A stretch of 38,547 nucleotides of DNA from Pseudomonadota bacterium (lineage in GTDB: Bacteria; Myxococcota_A; UBA9042; GCA-2863065): contig CANMLD010000016.1 in the NCBI GenBank assembly GCA_947498315.1, positions 1-38,547 of the forward strand, written 5' to 3'. Shown here piece after piece: positions 1-8,931 of the stretch. A model generated the notes under the pieces. The model searched no databases and had not been told where the DNA came from. It worked only from the letters and a program-made list of their open reading frames with translations. Each line of letters opens with the position of its first letter. Position 1 is the first letter of the stretch. The position numbers and the translations under genes were made by a program.

Positions 1-1350
1 TACCAGCCCGAGGGCTGCGCGGGCGCCCCACTCCCCGACTCGGAGCTCCACGTCGGCATCATTGGGGAAGGCGCTGAGTGCAGCGAGAATGCCCTCGCCT
101 AGCTTGGCGCGTTCTGCACCCAAGAGCGCTTCCGCGTCCGGTCCCGAAGCGAGGAGCGCGGACTTGTCCGCGAGTGAGGCCATGACGGGGGTTGGAGCGT
201 CTTGGCGCGAGTACGACCACCCGACCGTGCCCACGCGAGTGGCGGCGTCCGGACGAGTGGCCTGGAGGAATGAAGCCGCATGGAGGGTGCTCGGGAACGT
301 CGCAACGGTGACCCCGAGGGCGGTGCGGCGCACGCGAACGGGTCCGAAGACGAGGTCGAAGTGAGCCGGAGCGCCAAAGTCGCTGAGCGTACCGGTGGCT
401 TCTGCCGAGGGGGCCATGGGTGCGGTTACCGTCTCAACGGCCGGCGCAGGGTCGGGTCCCGCTTTTGGCGTCTCGGGGGCGGCTGGTGGGGCCTCTGGTG
501 GGGCGGCTGGGGGGGCCTCTGGTGGTGAGGCATGGATGCCGTCGGGTGCTGACGCTGAGGCAGATCCACCCGCGGGCTGGCCGACCGCGATCAGGATCGC
601 CTTCGCGAGAGCGGCGTCGGCCTCCGTCGGTTCGGCCGAGCTGACGACGACACGCGCGTAGACCGCGCCGACGAGCACCTCGCCTCCGCCGCGCCACGTG
701 ACGGCACGCCGCCCCGCTTCGAAAGAGGGCGACGACGGGTCACGCTCGACCTTGCCCCACAGCCCATCCGCGCGCGCGTCGTCCGCCATCTCGAAGACCT
801 GGATCTCGAACTCGGTCGGTGCGCCACTGGCAGCGACCTCCTTGCTGACGGCGGTCACCATCGCCGCGCGAACGAGGCCGTTCTTCGTGTAAAGCTCAGC
901 GCCACCGTCGATGCGGTTCCAAAGGGTGGCGGTCGTGTAGCGTTCGGGGGCAACGCTTACGGCCACGCCGGCGACGGTGGCCACTCGGGCGATGACGGCG
1001 TCAGCGCCCTCAGTGCCGGCGGCAGTTGACGCCGTACCCAAGGCAGTGGAGGCGCCGCCATGAGCCCCACCTGAGCCCGCTGTGACGCCACCGACGGGTC
1101 CGGCGCCCGTCGCGTGGCTTTGGCCGGCTTGATGCTGGCCATCGCCGAAGATGGTGGCCTTGGAGTCGACATCCGTCGCCTCCTCACGATCGCGCTTGCC
1201 GGTCCAAACAAGGCTACTCGCCACGGCAGCGAGCGGGAGCAACGCCACGATGGCAAGGATACGACTGCGCCACTGTCGGAACGCGACGAAGGCGTAGACC
1301 AAGATCGCGCCAGCGAGCACGAGAGCAGTCCCCGTCGGGGTTAGGTCCAC
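1..1350 (-). CDS. Two-TM protein with a DUF6599-like domain, 3' end outside window
   Basis: The frame is open for 450 codons from a GTG at 1350 to the window edge, so the C-terminus is missing. The GTG lies 7 nt after the stop of the dnaJ-like gene, so the two are probably co-transcribed. Residues about 8-24 and 31-48 are hydrophobic and look like two membrane helices with a short Arg-containing loop (AFRQWRSR). A Gly/Ala-rich linker follows, then a domain at about 105-250 containing LWNRIDGGAELY and IQVFEMADDARADGLW, which resembles the DUF6599 family from memory. A repetitive Pro/Ala/Glu linker (PPEAPPAAPPEAPPAAP) precedes a second globular region. No function is known. Codon use is strongly coding-like throughout. 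Membrane anchoring is inferred. Confidence 0.72.
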   Translation of the reverse strand, partial: MDLTPTGTALVLAGAILVYAFVAFRQWRSRILAIVALLPLAAVASSLVWTGKRDREEATDVDSKATIFGDGQHQAGQSHATGAGPVGGVTAGSGGAHGGASTALGTASTAAGTEGADAVIARVATVAGVAVSVAPERYTTATLWNRIDGGAELYTKNGLVRAAMVTAVSKEVAASGAPTEFEIQVFEMADDARADGLWGKVERDPSSPSFEAGRRAVTWRGGGEVLVGAVYARVVVSSAEPTEADAALAKAILIAVGQPAGGSASASAPDGIHASPPEAPPAAPPEAPPAAPETPKAGPDPAPAVETVTAPMAPSAEATGTLSDFGAPAHFDLVFGPVRVRRTALGVTVATFPSTLHAASFLQATRPDAATRVGTVGWSYSRQDAPTPVMASLADKSALLASGPDAEALLGAERAKLGEGILAALSAFPNDADVELRVGEWGARAALGLV

Positions 1351-1357
1351 GAGACTG

Positions 1358-2281
1358 TCAGCCGCCGAACTCCCGAAGCTGCTCGAAGAGCGCTCGGGTC
1401 CGGTCTTCGAGCTCCACGGGGATAGCCGGGATCAAATGGGCATAGAGATCGCCACGTTCGCCGGTCGCGCCGCGTTCGGGGTCGCGCCGGACCGCACCGA
1501 GACCGGAGAGCCGCTGCTGCGCTCCGGACGCGGTGCCCGGCTTCACTCGGATCTTCTTGTCACCATCGAGGGTTGGGACCATAGCCGTACCGCCGAGCAC
1601 CAGGGTCGAGAGCGGTAACAAGATGTTGGCATGGAGGTCGCCCCCTTCGCGAGTCAGTGACGGGTGCGCGGCGACCTTCAGGCGCAGCATGAGGTCACCC
1701 GCAGGGCCGCCCGACGGGCTCGGGTTGCCTTCGCTACGGACTCGGATCTTGCCGCCGTCTTCGATGCCCGCCGGGACGCGCACCGTGAGCTCGCGTGGGC
1801 CGTCGCTCCGCATGATGCGAAGTCGGCGTTCGCCACCGAGCGCCGCTTCGGCGAAAGCGACCTCGACCTCGCGCTCGATATCCTGCCCCTTCTGTGGGCC
1901 GCGTCGCTGCCCGCCACCGAACCCGGCTCCGCCAACGCCACCTCGGCCACCACCGCGGCCGCCGAAGAGCGCATCGAGGATGTCAGAGCCAAAACCCGTG
2001 CCTTCGAAGGCGCTCGAGAAGTCAGTGCCCCGGAAGATGTCTTCTGAGCTGAACTTCTCGTGGAAGCGCTGATGCCCGAAGGCATCGTATTGTTTGCGTT
2101 TACTCTCGTCGCTGAGGACGGCGTAAGCCTCGTTCAACTCCTTAAACTGCTCTTCGGCCTTCGGGTTGTCGGGGTTCTTGTCCGGGTGCAGCTCTTTAGC
2201 CCTGGCGCGAAACGCCTTTTTCAATGCCTGCGCGTCCGAGTCGCGGGCCACTCCCAACACGTCGTAATAGTCTCTCGCCAC
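1358..2281 (-). CDS. DnaJ/CbpA-type J-domain co-chaperone
   Basis: This is a 307-residue Hsp40 co-chaperone that would stimulate the ATPase of a DnaK partner in the cytoplasm. The N-terminal J domain (about 1-70) starts ARDYYDVLGV and carries the HPD tripeptide in LHPDKNPDNP. A Gly/Phe-rich linker follows (about 105-130), then the substrate-binding C-terminal domain with GQDIEREVEVAFAEA and VRVPAGIEDGGKIRV. The four CXXCXGXG zinc repeats of true DnaJ are absent, so it belongs to the CbpA/type-II group. The start is GTG at 2281, chosen because a GAGGAG motif lies 8 nt upstream and the J domain begins at once. It heads a probable unit with the two-TM gene that follows. Confidence 0.9.
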   Translation of the reverse strand: MARDYYDVLGVARDSDAQALKKAFRARAKELHPDKNPDNPKAEEQFKELNEAYAVLSDESKRKQYDAFGHQRFHEKFSSEDIFRGTDFSSAFEGTGFGSDILDALFGGRGGGRGGVGGAGFGGGQRRGPQKGQDIEREVEVAFAEAALGGERRLRIMRSDGPRELTVRVPAGIEDGGKIRVRSEGNPSPSGGPAGDLMLRLKVAAHPSLTREGGDLHANILLPLSTLVLGGTAMVPTLDGDKKIRVKPGTASGAQQRLSGLGAVRRDPERGATGERGDLYAHLIPAIPVELEDRTRALFEQLREFGG

Positions 2282-2491
2282 GATTCATCTCCTCGCCGAA
2301 CGGCTGCCCGATTCCGGGCTGGTCGTCGCGGGCGTTCGATGCGAGCGCCCTTTCGCTGCCAAGTGACAGACCATCGTTAGAACCGACGGTGCCGCCGGAG
2401 AGATAAGCGCTCGAGTTGGGTGCGGCAAGGAGCGGGGCTGGACGCGTCACGCGGTCGGTCGAAGCCCCGCGGCGAAGGACTCGCGCTCAGG

Positions 2492-3400
2492 TCACTTCGG
2501 GGCGTCGGTCTTCTTCAGGTTCTCGAGCTCCAGCTTCGCCGTGGCGACGAACTTCTTCTCTTCTGGTCGCTGCTCCGCCATCGCAACGTACTTGGTCCAC
2601 CAGGCGACCGCGTTGGCGTTGTCCTTCTTGTCTTTGTAGGCGAGGCCGAGGTTGAAGAGCGCCTGAGGGTAATCCGGCTTGACTTCGACGGCCTTCAAGT
2701 AGGCCGCGATCTCATTGTCGACCTCCTTCAGGCGGTTGTGGGCGATCGCGAGGTTGTACCAAGCCTTGTGGTACTTCGCGTTCTTCTCCACGGCGGTCTT
2801 GTACGCCTTGATGGCCTCTTGCTGGAGTTGGGCGCGCTGTGCCGGGTCTTCCTTCTTCTCGGCCTGCTTCGAGAAAGCGATGCCCAGGTTGAAGTGGGCG
2901 TCAGCGACCTCTTTGTCGAGCTCGATGGCCTTCTGGTAGGCCTTGATCGCGTCGTCGAGGCGGCCCTTACGAGCGTAGAGAATGCCGAGGTTGATTCGAG
3001 CATCGACGGCGCCGTCTTGCTCGGTCTCGATGACCTTCTCGTAGTACTCGATGGCCTTGTCGTCGTCGCCCTTGTCCTCGTACGCGATCGCGAGGTTATA
3101 GAGCGCTTTCGTGTACTTGGTGTCGGCTGCGATGGCCTTCTCGTAGGCTGAGATCTCCTCGTCGAACTGCTTCTTGCGACCGTAAGCGATCCCGAGGTTG
3201 TACCAGGCCTCCTTGAACTCGGCCCGCTTCTCCACGCAGAGCTTGTACGCGGCGATGGCGTCCTCGATCTTGCCGTTGGTGAAGGCCTCGTTGCCCTTCT
3301 TGAAGGCATCTTCGGGGGTCTCTTCCTGAGCCGACGCCGCGAAGGGAGCGAGCAAGAGCGCCGCCACGATGGGGAGAGCAAAACGCGACTTGATGAACAT
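2492..3400 (-). CDS. Exported tetratricopeptide-repeat protein
   Basis: This is a 302-residue secreted or periplasmic TPR protein, probably a protein-protein interaction scaffold; its partner is unknown. ATG at 3400 is preferred over earlier in-frame starts because a GGAG lies about 7 nt upstream and the protein then opens with a signal peptide (MFIKSRFALPIVAALLLAPF) cleaved near ASA-QE. Residues about 30-290 form six to seven TPR units with the W/YNLGIAY...AYEKAI pattern, for example KEAWYNLGIAYGRKKQFDEE and AHFNLGIAF. The last unit is degenerate and ends in a charged tail (LKKTDAPK). The gene has its own leader of about 165 bp after the oxidoreductase gene. Confidence 0.88.
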   Translation of the reverse strand: MFIKSRFALPIVAALLLAPFAASAQEETPEDAFKKGNEAFTNGKIEDAIAAYKLCVEKRAEFKEAWYNLGIAYGRKKQFDEEISAYEKAIAADTKYTKALYNLAIAYEDKGDDDKAIEYYEKVIETEQDGAVDARINLGILYARKGRLDDAIKAYQKAIELDKEVADAHFNLGIAFSKQAEKKEDPAQRAQLQQEAIKAYKTAVEKNAKYHKAWYNLAIAHNRLKEVDNEIAAYLKAVEVKPDYPQALFNLGLAYKDKKDNANAVAWWTKYVAMAEQRPEEKKFVATAKLELENLKKTDAPK

Positions 3401-3565
3401 CGATGGACTCCGACGGTGCGGGCGAACGGTGCGGACGGACCGAGCAGAACGGGCCGAGCCGCCTCTGCAGGCAGACCCGGATCTTGAGAACTGGAAGATC
3501 GGGGACGCAAGGCGACCTGTCAAGCATCAGGCAAGTTGTCTCTGTTCGGCAACACTGACGTCAGG

Positions 3566-5854
3566 TCAACTCGCCGACCGTGGCTTTGCCGCCAGGTACT
3601 GAACGGGCCACTCGAGGTCGTAGCTTTGGAGCGCCGCCGCCCGCTGCGTGAAGACCGGGTCAGCGAGGTGTGGGCGAGCGAGGGCGCAGAGGTCGGCGCG
3701 GCCCGTCGCGATGATGGTATTCACGTGGTCGTGGTCAGCGATGGAGCCAACGGCCAGCGTCGCGATGCCGGCCGAGTGGCGAATGAGGTTCGCGAATGGC
3801 GCCTGGTACATGCGGCCATACTCCGGCCGGGCGTCGGGGGTGGTCTGGCCGGTCGAGACGTCGATGAGGTCGCACCCGTTCGCCGCCAGGAGGTGAGCCA
3901 CGGCGACGGCGTCGTCGGCCTCCATCCCACGGGGGGCCCAGTCGACGGCGGAGATACGCACGCTGATTGGGCGCCCTGCGGGCCAAGCTGCACGCACGGC
4001 GCGAAGGACCTCGAGCGGAAAGCGCATGCGGTTCTCCAGCGCACCGCCGTACTCGTCATCCCGGTGGTTCGAGAGGGGAGTGATGAAGCTGGAGAGTAGA
4101 TAGCCGTGCGCCATGTGGACCTCGAGAAGGTCGAAGCCGGCTCGAGCGGCACGGTGAGTCGCCGTGACGAAGTCGGCGATGACGCCATCCATGTCGGCGC
4201 GCGTCATGGCGCGCGGCACGGGTGAGTAGGGGTGATAGGGGATGGGAGACGGCGCCAAGAGCGGCCACGGGGCGTCGAGTGGCTCGTCGGGGCGACCCGG
4301 CTCCCACGGCAGCCTCGTTGCACCTTTGCGTCCCGCGTGGCCGAGCTGAATCCCGATGGCTGAGCGCGAGCTCGCCTTGATGAACGTGATGATACGAGCC
4401 CACCCGGCTTCGTGCGCGTCGTCGTAGAGGCCTGTGCAACCGAGGGTGATGCGCCCGTCGGGCGAGACGTCCGTCATCTCCGCCATTACGAGCCCGGCGC
4501 CACCGACGGCGCGGCTGCCTAGATGCACGAGGTGCCAATCGTTCGGGACTCCGTCCGTCGCGGAGTACTGGCACATTGGCGAGACGACGACCCGGTTCTC
4601 GAGAGTCAGACCGCTGAGTCTGAAGGGAGTGAACATCGGCGGGCGTGGGGGGCGGCCATCGCTCATGGCCTCGACACCGGACTCGGCTTCGAACCACCGA
4701 TCGAGGCGTTCGACGAGGGCAGGGTCACGGAGCCGGAGGTTGTCGTGGGTCACGCGGCGGGAGCGGGTCATCATGCTCCCGACCAGCTGCAGAGGCGTCA
4801 TCGTTCGGAACATCAAGCCCGCGATCTCGAACCAGCCCTGGCTCACACGAGCCGTGCGCTGGAGCTTCGCCGTCTCGAGCGACCTCGCCGCTTCGTACGC
4901 GGCGAGAGCGGCTGGGACGTCGGGCTGTTGATGCTGAAGCCCGCTCCCAAGGGCATCGACTAGCGCGATGGCGTCTTCCATCGCGAGCTTGGTGCCCGAG
5001 CCGATGGAGAAGTGCGCCGTATGTGCGGCGTCGCCGATGAGGACCACGTTGCCGGACGACCAACGTCGGTTTTGGACGTGGCGGAAGCGGATCCAGCTCG
5101 ACTTATTGGAGAAGAGGCGTGCGCCGGCGAGCTCGCCTTCGAAGAGCGTCTCGAGGTACGCCAGGGTCTCGGACTCGCTCATGGTGGCGAGCCCCGATTT
5201 CGCCAAGGTCGCCTCGTCGGTCTCTACGATGAAGGTCCCACGGGCGGCCCCCACTCGGGCATCGCCCTCCGTGAACGGGTAGGCATGGACCTGGAAGGTG
5301 CCGTGGTCGTTCTCCCTGAAGATGAAGGTGAACGCGTCGAAGACCCGGTCTGTCCCAAGCCAGATGAAGGGCGCCCGCCCCCATTCGATCCTCGGCTCGA
5401 ACACCGACTCCATCGAGGCGCGGGTACGGCTGTTGATGCCGTCCGCCGCCACGATGACGTCGGCGGTTGGGAGCGCTTCGAGGGTCATCTCGGAGCTGAA
5501 CTGAAGCTCGACGCCGAGCGCTTCGCAGCGCGTGGCCAATGCGTCGAGTAGCGCCACGCGGGCGATGCCAGAGAAGCCGTGGCCGGTGGATCGGATGATC
5601 TCGCCGCGGGCCCACGTGTCGATCTCTGACCAATGGACGAAGCGTCGCTGGATCTCGAGATAGCTCTCCGGGTCGGCGTGCTCGAAGTGCCCGAGCGTCT
5701 CGTCGGAGAAGACGACGCCCCAGCCGAAAGTGTCGTCCCGTGCGTTGCGTTCGTACACGCGGACCGCCCAGTGCGGAAAGCGCTTCTTGGCCAGGAGGGC
5801 GGTGTAGAGGCCGCCGGGGCCGCCGCCCAGGATGGCGAGCGTAAACGGGGTCAT
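3566..5854 (-). CDS. Bifunctional aryl-CoA monooxygenase/reductase (salicylyl-CoA 5-hydroxylase or 2-aminobenzoyl-CoA type)
   Basis: This 762-residue cytoplasmic flavoprotein fuses two enzymes. Residues 1 to about 380 are a class A FAD monooxygenase, with the dinucleotide motif [10 protein letters not shown] at 7-15 and the second FAD motif [13 protein letters not shown] near 290. Residues about 390-762 are an old-yellow-enzyme NADH:flavin oxidoreductase with [19 protein letters not shown] and the HGYLLSSF...NHRDDEYGG segment. This architecture is known from 2-aminobenzoyl-CoA monooxygenase/reductase and from bifunctional salicylyl-CoA 5-hydroxylase. The ATG at 5854 overlaps the stop of the upstream ligase (ATGA), implying translational coupling. 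An upstream extension would run through the ligase gene out of frame and is rejected. The substrate (anthraniloyl- or salicylyl-CoA) cannot be settled from sequence. Confidence 0.9.
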   Translation of the reverse strand: MTPFTLAILGGGPGGLYTALLAKKRFPHWAVRVYERNARDDTFGWGVVFSDETLGHFEHADPESYLEIQRRFVHWSEIDTWARGEIIRSTGHGFSGIARVALLDALATRCEALGVELQFSSEMTLEALPTADVIVAADGINSRTRASMESVFEPRIEWGRAPFIWLGTDRVFDAFTFIFRENDHGTFQVHAYPFTEGDARVGAARGTFIVETDEATLAKSGLATMSESETLAYLETLFEGELAGARLFSNKSSWIRFRHVQNRRWSSGNVVLIGDAAHTAHFSIGSGTKLAMEDAIALVDALGSGLQHQQPDVPAALAAYEAARSLETAKLQRTARVSQGWFEIAGLMFRTMTPLQLVGSMMTRSRRVTHDNLRLRDPALVERLDRWFEAESGVEAMSDGRPPRPPMFTPFRLSGLTLENRVVVSPMCQYSATDGVPNDWHLVHLGSRAVGGAGLVMAEMTDVSPDGRITLGCTGLYDDAHEAGWARIITFIKASSRSAIGIQLGHAGRKGATRLPWEPGRPDEPLDAPWPLLAPSPIPYHPYSPVPRAMTRADMDGVIADFVTATHRAARAGFDLLEVHMAHGYLLSSFITPLSNHRDDEYGGALENRMRFPLEVLRAVRAAWPAGRPISVRISAVDWAPRGMEADDAVAVAHLLAANGCDLIDVSTGQTTPDARPEYGRMYQAPFANLIRHSAGIATLAVGSIADHDHVNTIIATGRADLCALARPHLADPVFTQRAAALQSYDLEWPVQYLAAKPRSAS

Positions 5855-7419
5855 GACGGCTCCTTCGAAGTGGGGATTAGGGCGTCGGTCCGGCGAAGTC
5901 GCCCGCGATCGATCTTGTTCAGATGGGTTCTGGGGAACTGCTCGACGAGCTCGATGCGGCGCGGGACCTTGAACGCAGGGAGACGTGCGTGGAGAAAGTC
6001 GTGGAGAGACGCCGCTGTGGTGTCGCGACTGTGCTCGCGAAGTCGCACCCAGGCCCAAGGTTTGACGAGCCCAGCGTCGTCGATGACCCCGACGACGGCG
6101 CACTCCTCCACGTCTGGGTGCGCCACGAGCGCCGCCTCGACGTCGCGAGGGGCGACCCACCGTCCGCCGATCTTCAGCATGTCGTCTCCGCGCCCGCAGT
6201 ACGTGAAGACGCCCTCGGACGAGCGGCTCACCATGTCCTCGGACACGTACCAAGGCCCGACGAAGGCCTCGCACGAGCGGGCGTGAGCGTGGACGTAGCC
6301 GAGCGCGCGAGACCGCCCTTTGACGCGGAGGAAGCCGACTTCGCCGTCGGGAACGGCGTTGCCGGCATCGTCACAGACCTTCACCTCGAAGCCTGGGACC
6401 ACCTCGCCGAGGGTGCCGGGGATCGCCCTGCCAGGCCGGTTCGAGAGGAAGACGTGCCACATCTCGGCCGTGCCGAGCCCGTCGAGCAGCTCGACGCCGA
6501 AGCGCTCCCGAAAGCGGTGAAAGAGCGGCTCAGGGAGCGCTTCACCCGCGGACGTCGATAGGCGCAGGCTGCTGAAGTCGCGCTCACCCGCGAGGTCGAG
6601 CAGTCGCCCGACGAAGGTCGGGACGTTGATGAGGAGGGTTGGGCGGTGGCGCTCGATGAGCGAGGCGACCCGTTCCGCCGTGACGCGCTCCGGGAAAAGG
6701 ACCGCGCAGGCGCCGACCGAGAACGGAAAGAGCAGGTTCGAGCCAGTCGCGTAGCCGAAGAACAGCTTCGGTACGCTGATGGTGATGTCGTCTTCGTGGT
6801 AGCCGATGACCCCGTGCGCGTACAGGCGGGTCGTGTTGAGAAAGGCGAAGTGAGTTTGAACGACGGCTTTCGGGCGGCCGCTGGTGCCCCCGGAGAAGAG
6901 CCAGACCGCGGGGTCGTCTGGGTGGGTGGGGAAGGTCGGCACAACCGCGACCTCGCCCGGCTTCACATCGGCGCCGCTGAGGGCGCAGACGCATAGATGG
7001 GCGCGTTCGGCGGACGCAGCGACCCGCCCTTCAGGATCGTCGGTGAACGCGAGCCGAGCCCGGGTGTAGCCGAAGAGGACATCGAGCTCCTCCGCGGGGA
7101 GCTCCGGGTTCACCATGACGACGACCGCGCCGAGCTTCAGGATGGCGAAGAAGGCCGCAACGAACTCGAGACCGTCTTTGGCAGCGAGGATGACGCGTTG
7201 CTCCGGGAGTAGCCCGCGGGCCGAGAACAGCGCGGCGATGAGCTCGGTGTGAGCGGCGACATCGGCGAAGGTGTAGCGTGCGACGCCCTGCGTTTCGTCG
7301 TCCACGACCAGCGCGGTGCGTGTGCCCTGACGGTTAGCGAGGCGATCGAAGAGGAAGGTGTTCGCGATGTTCAGGGTGTCGAGGACCGCGCCACCGTCTT
7401 GCTCGAACTCGCTCGTCAT
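5851..7419 (-). CDS. Aryl-CoA ligase, benzoate-CoA ligase family
   Basis: This 522-residue adenylate-forming enzyme activates an aromatic acid with ATP and CoA. The AMP-binding signature SGGTSGRPK is at 176-184. GLGTAEMWH lies near 320, the hinge region is [15 protein letters not shown], and the C-terminal catalytic lysine motif is [11 protein letters not shown]. The best family match is benzoate/2-aminobenzoate-CoA ligase ([19 protein letters not shown] is typical). Its stop overlaps the start of the monooxygenase/reductase, so the pair forms one pathway: aryl acid to aryl-CoA, then hydroxylation and reduction. No ring-cleavage or beta-oxidation genes are visible nearby. The start ATG at 7419 has a GAGGGG motif about 9 nt upstream. 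Confidence 0.9.
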   Translation of the reverse strand: MTSEFEQDGGAVLDTLNIANTFLFDRLANRQGTRTALVVDDETQGVARYTFADVAAHTELIAALFSARGLLPEQRVILAAKDGLEFVAAFFAILKLGAVVVMVNPELPAEELDVLFGYTRARLAFTDDPEGRVAASAERAHLCVCALSGADVKPGEVAVVPTFPTHPDDPAVWLFSGGTSGRPKAVVQTHFAFLNTTRLYAHGVIGYHEDDITISVPKLFFGYATGSNLLFPFSVGACAVLFPERVTAERVASLIERHRPTLLINVPTFVGRLLDLAGERDFSSLRLSTSAGEALPEPLFHRFRERFGVELLDGLGTAEMWHVFLSNRPGRAIPGTLGEVVPGFEVKVCDDAGNAVPDGEVGFLRVKGRSRALGYVHAHARSCEAFVGPWYVSEDMVSRSSEGVFTYCGRGDDMLKIGGRWVAPRDVEAALVAHPDVEECAVVGVIDDAGLVKPWAWVRLREHSRDTTAASLHDFLHARLPAFKVPRRIELVEQFPRTHLNKIDRGRLRRTDALIPTSKEPS

Positions 7420-7511
7420 GCTGGCTGCCCCTCAACGTCGTCGCGCCCGCCCCGAGTCTGCACTTGGCGACGTTCGATGCAAGAGGCATTGCTGGCGCCT
7501 CGTAGCCGATG

Positions 7512-7571
7512 GCCGCGGTCAGATGATGGAAGCCGCGGTCAGATGATGGAAGCCGCGGTCAGATGATGGAA
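7512..7571. repeat. Three perfect tandem copies of a 20-bp unit
   Basis: The unit GCCGCGGTCAGATGATGGAA occurs at 7512-7531, 7532-7551 and 7552-7571, followed by a partial GCCGCG. The period is not a multiple of three. It covers the last codons and the stop of the short minus-strand ORF ending at 7539, so copy number would change that C-terminus. It lies about 90 bp upstream of the aryl-CoA ligase start. Confidence 0.95.
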
Positions 7572-7778
7572 GCCGCGTTGATCGAGGGTGAGGTCGGTCT
7601 CAGCGAAGACGAAGGGGGTGAGCGCGAGGCGGTGGCGCACGCTGTCGTCGATGACCATCAGATCGTCGAAGGCGAGCCCAGCGCGGACGCGGGCATAGCT
7701 GCTGAGGTCGACATCGCGCCAGATCTCGACATCGTGCCAGAGCTCGACCGTCGGGGCAGCAGCGGCGAAGCGCACCAT
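7539..7778 (-). CDS. Uncharacterised short ORF, probably 5'-degraded
   Basis: From the ATG at 7778 this encodes 79 residues. Coding-type codon use continues upstream in the same frame to about 7907 (FRVTTFWGDPARHDAFADIA, then WWLSFLGLEYRPRGSESD). No ATG, GTG or TTG occurs between the upstream stop (7965-7967) and 7778. The real start may therefore be lost to a frameshift (an ATG exists near 7906 but one base out of frame), or the gene may be a remnant. The C-terminus (GFHHLTAASII) is encoded by the 20-bp tandem repeat. Several Trp and acidic residues are seen; no family was recognised. Confidence 0.45.
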   Translation of the reverse strand: MVRFAAAAPTVELWHDVEIWRDVDLSSYARVRAGLAFDDLMVIDDSVRHRLALTPFVFAETDLTLDQRGFHHLTAASII

Positions 7779-7952
7779 CAGGTCCGACTCGCTCCCCCGC
7801 GGGCGGTATTCGAGGCCGAGGAAGCTCAGCCACCAGGCGATGTCGGCGAATGCGTCGTGACGAGCCGGGTCACCCCAGAAGGTCGTGACTCGGAAGAGGC
7901 GGCATCGTAGCCGATGCTCTCTGCCGGTCGCAACTGCGATGCGGCTGCAATA

Positions 7953-7968
7953 ATGACCGGACGGTCAT
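7953..7968. promoter_or_regulatory. TetR-type palindromic operator candidate
   Basis: ATGACCG-GA-CGGTCAT is a perfect 7-bp inverted repeat with a 2-bp centre. This is the shape of many TetR-family operators, including several that control acyl-CoA catabolism. It lies upstream of the minus-strand short ORF and about 530 bp upstream of the aryl-CoA ligase operon. No tetR gene is in the window, so the regulator and target are inferred. Confidence 0.4.
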
Positions 7969-8117
7969 CGTTTCGGAGTTTCGGTTTGGCAATGAGCGTG
8001 CCAGGACACGCCCTTGAATCAGGTTCAATCATTACGTGGGGTTCGATAGAGTAGGTGCGAACTCGCCGTAGCATGGCGCTGGCCGTGCTTTCGGTTAGAC
8101 TCCCGCCTTCACCGAAG

Positions 8118-8136
8118 CTCGCGACCGCATCGCGAG
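8118..8136 (+). promoter_or_regulatory. Leader hairpin directly before a Shine-Dalgarno
   Basis: CTCGCG (8118-8123) pairs with CGCGAG (8131-8136) across a 7-nt loop. The hairpin ends immediately before the GAGGAG ribosome-binding site of the 35-residue peptide gene. An imperfect outer stem (GCTTTCGGT near 8090 with ACCGAAGC near 8111) could stack on it. This suggests a structured 5' leader. Confidence 0.35.
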
Positions 8137-8148
8137 AGGAGAACCGTC

Positions 8149-8256
8149 ATGCCGAAGGGCCAAGATAAGCCGAAGAAGGAAAACAAGCCGAAGCTCTCCA
8201 TCAAGGAGAAGAAAGAGAAGAAGGAGAAGAAGAAGGCCGACAAGGCGAGCAAGTAG
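8149..8256 (+). CDS. 35-residue lysine-rich small protein
   Basis: The short ORF MPKGQDKPKKENKPKLSIKE... ends in KKADKASK. Of 35 residues about 17 are Lys, so it is strongly basic, and it is probably disordered or nucleic-acid-binding. GAGGAG lies 7-8 nt upstream of the ATG and is preceded by a hairpin, which supports translation. Similar short Lys-rich proteins are annotated as hypothetical in many proteobacteria (from memory). It lies 47 nt upstream of the acireductone dioxygenase gene on the same strand. Function is unknown. Confidence 0.6.
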   Translation: MPKGQDKPKKENKPKLSIKEKKEKKEKKKADKASK

Positions 8257-8303
8257 CCAAGCCAGCCAACTTGCCCTGAGATTCACCGCCGCTGGGAGGA
8301 CCG

Positions 8304-8867
8304 ATGAAGACGTCTCTATCGCTGTTTCATGTTTCCGAACCGGCGGCGCCTTACTCGGTGCTCCATGACCGGGATCGCATCACTGAGACGTTGGCTGGGC
8401 TCGGGATTCATTTCGAGCTCTGGTCCGCGAGTCGAGTCCTCTCGGCCGGCGCGACGCCCGCTGACGTCCTCGAGGCCTACGCGGGGCCTGTCGCGCGCCT
8501 CACGGAGGAGCGTGGCTACAAGTCCGTCGATGTCGTCCGCATGGGACCGGACCATCCGGACCGCGTGGCGCTGCGGGCGAAGTTCCTTGCAGAGCACGTC
8601 CACGACGACGACGAGGCTCGATTCTTCGTCGAGGGTGCCGGTGCGTTCTACGTACGGACCCCGGACCACGTCTATCAGATAGACGCCCATGCCGGGGATC
8701 TCATCATCCTCCCCAAGGCCACGACTCACTGGTTCGATGCGGGCGAACGGCCGCGCTTCGCCGCCATCCGGCTGTTCAGTGCCCCGGACGGCTGGATCGC
8801 CCGCTACACGGGCGATCCGATCGCGTCTCGGTTCCCGGTCTATCCCGGGGAACCGCTTCCGGGCTGA
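8304..8867 (+). CDS. mtnD: Acireductone dioxygenase (ARD)
   Basis: This 187-residue cupin of the methionine salvage pathway cleaves acireductone (1,2-dihydroxy-3-keto-5-methylthiopentene). The Fe2+ form gives the keto-acid precursor of methionine plus formate; the Ni2+ form gives CO. The metal ligands are visible as H98, H100 and E104 (in EHVHDDDEARFF) and H142 (in THWFD), matching the spacing of the Klebsiella enzyme. Length is typical. GGGAGGA lies just upstream of the ATG at 8304. No other mtn genes are adjacent, so the pathway must be encoded elsewhere. Confidence 0.93.
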   Translation: MKTSLSLFHVSEPAAPYSVLHDRDRITETLAGLGIHFELWSASRVLSAGATPADVLEAYAGPVARLTEERGYKSVDVVRMGPDHPDRVALRAKFLAEHVHDDDEARFFVEGAGAFYVRTPDHVYQIDAHAGDLIILPKATTHWFDAGERPRFAAIRLFSAPDGWIARYTGDPIASRFPVYPGEPLPG

Positions 8868-8931
8868 GAGCCGAGCTCAGGCGTGCCATCCCCGATTGCG
8901 CGGACCGAGCATCTGTGCGAAGCGCTTGGGC

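Noticed and set aside
3555-3564. CTGACGTCAG palindrome as an operator
   Set aside because: A 10-bp palindrome lies immediately after the oxidoreductase stop and 155 bp from the next start; no second site or promoter context supports regulation.
8014-8028. TTGAA-N5-TTCAA inverted repeat as a MerR- or LexA-type site
   Set aside because: Arms are only 5 bp and no matching promoter spacing or regulator gene could be identified.
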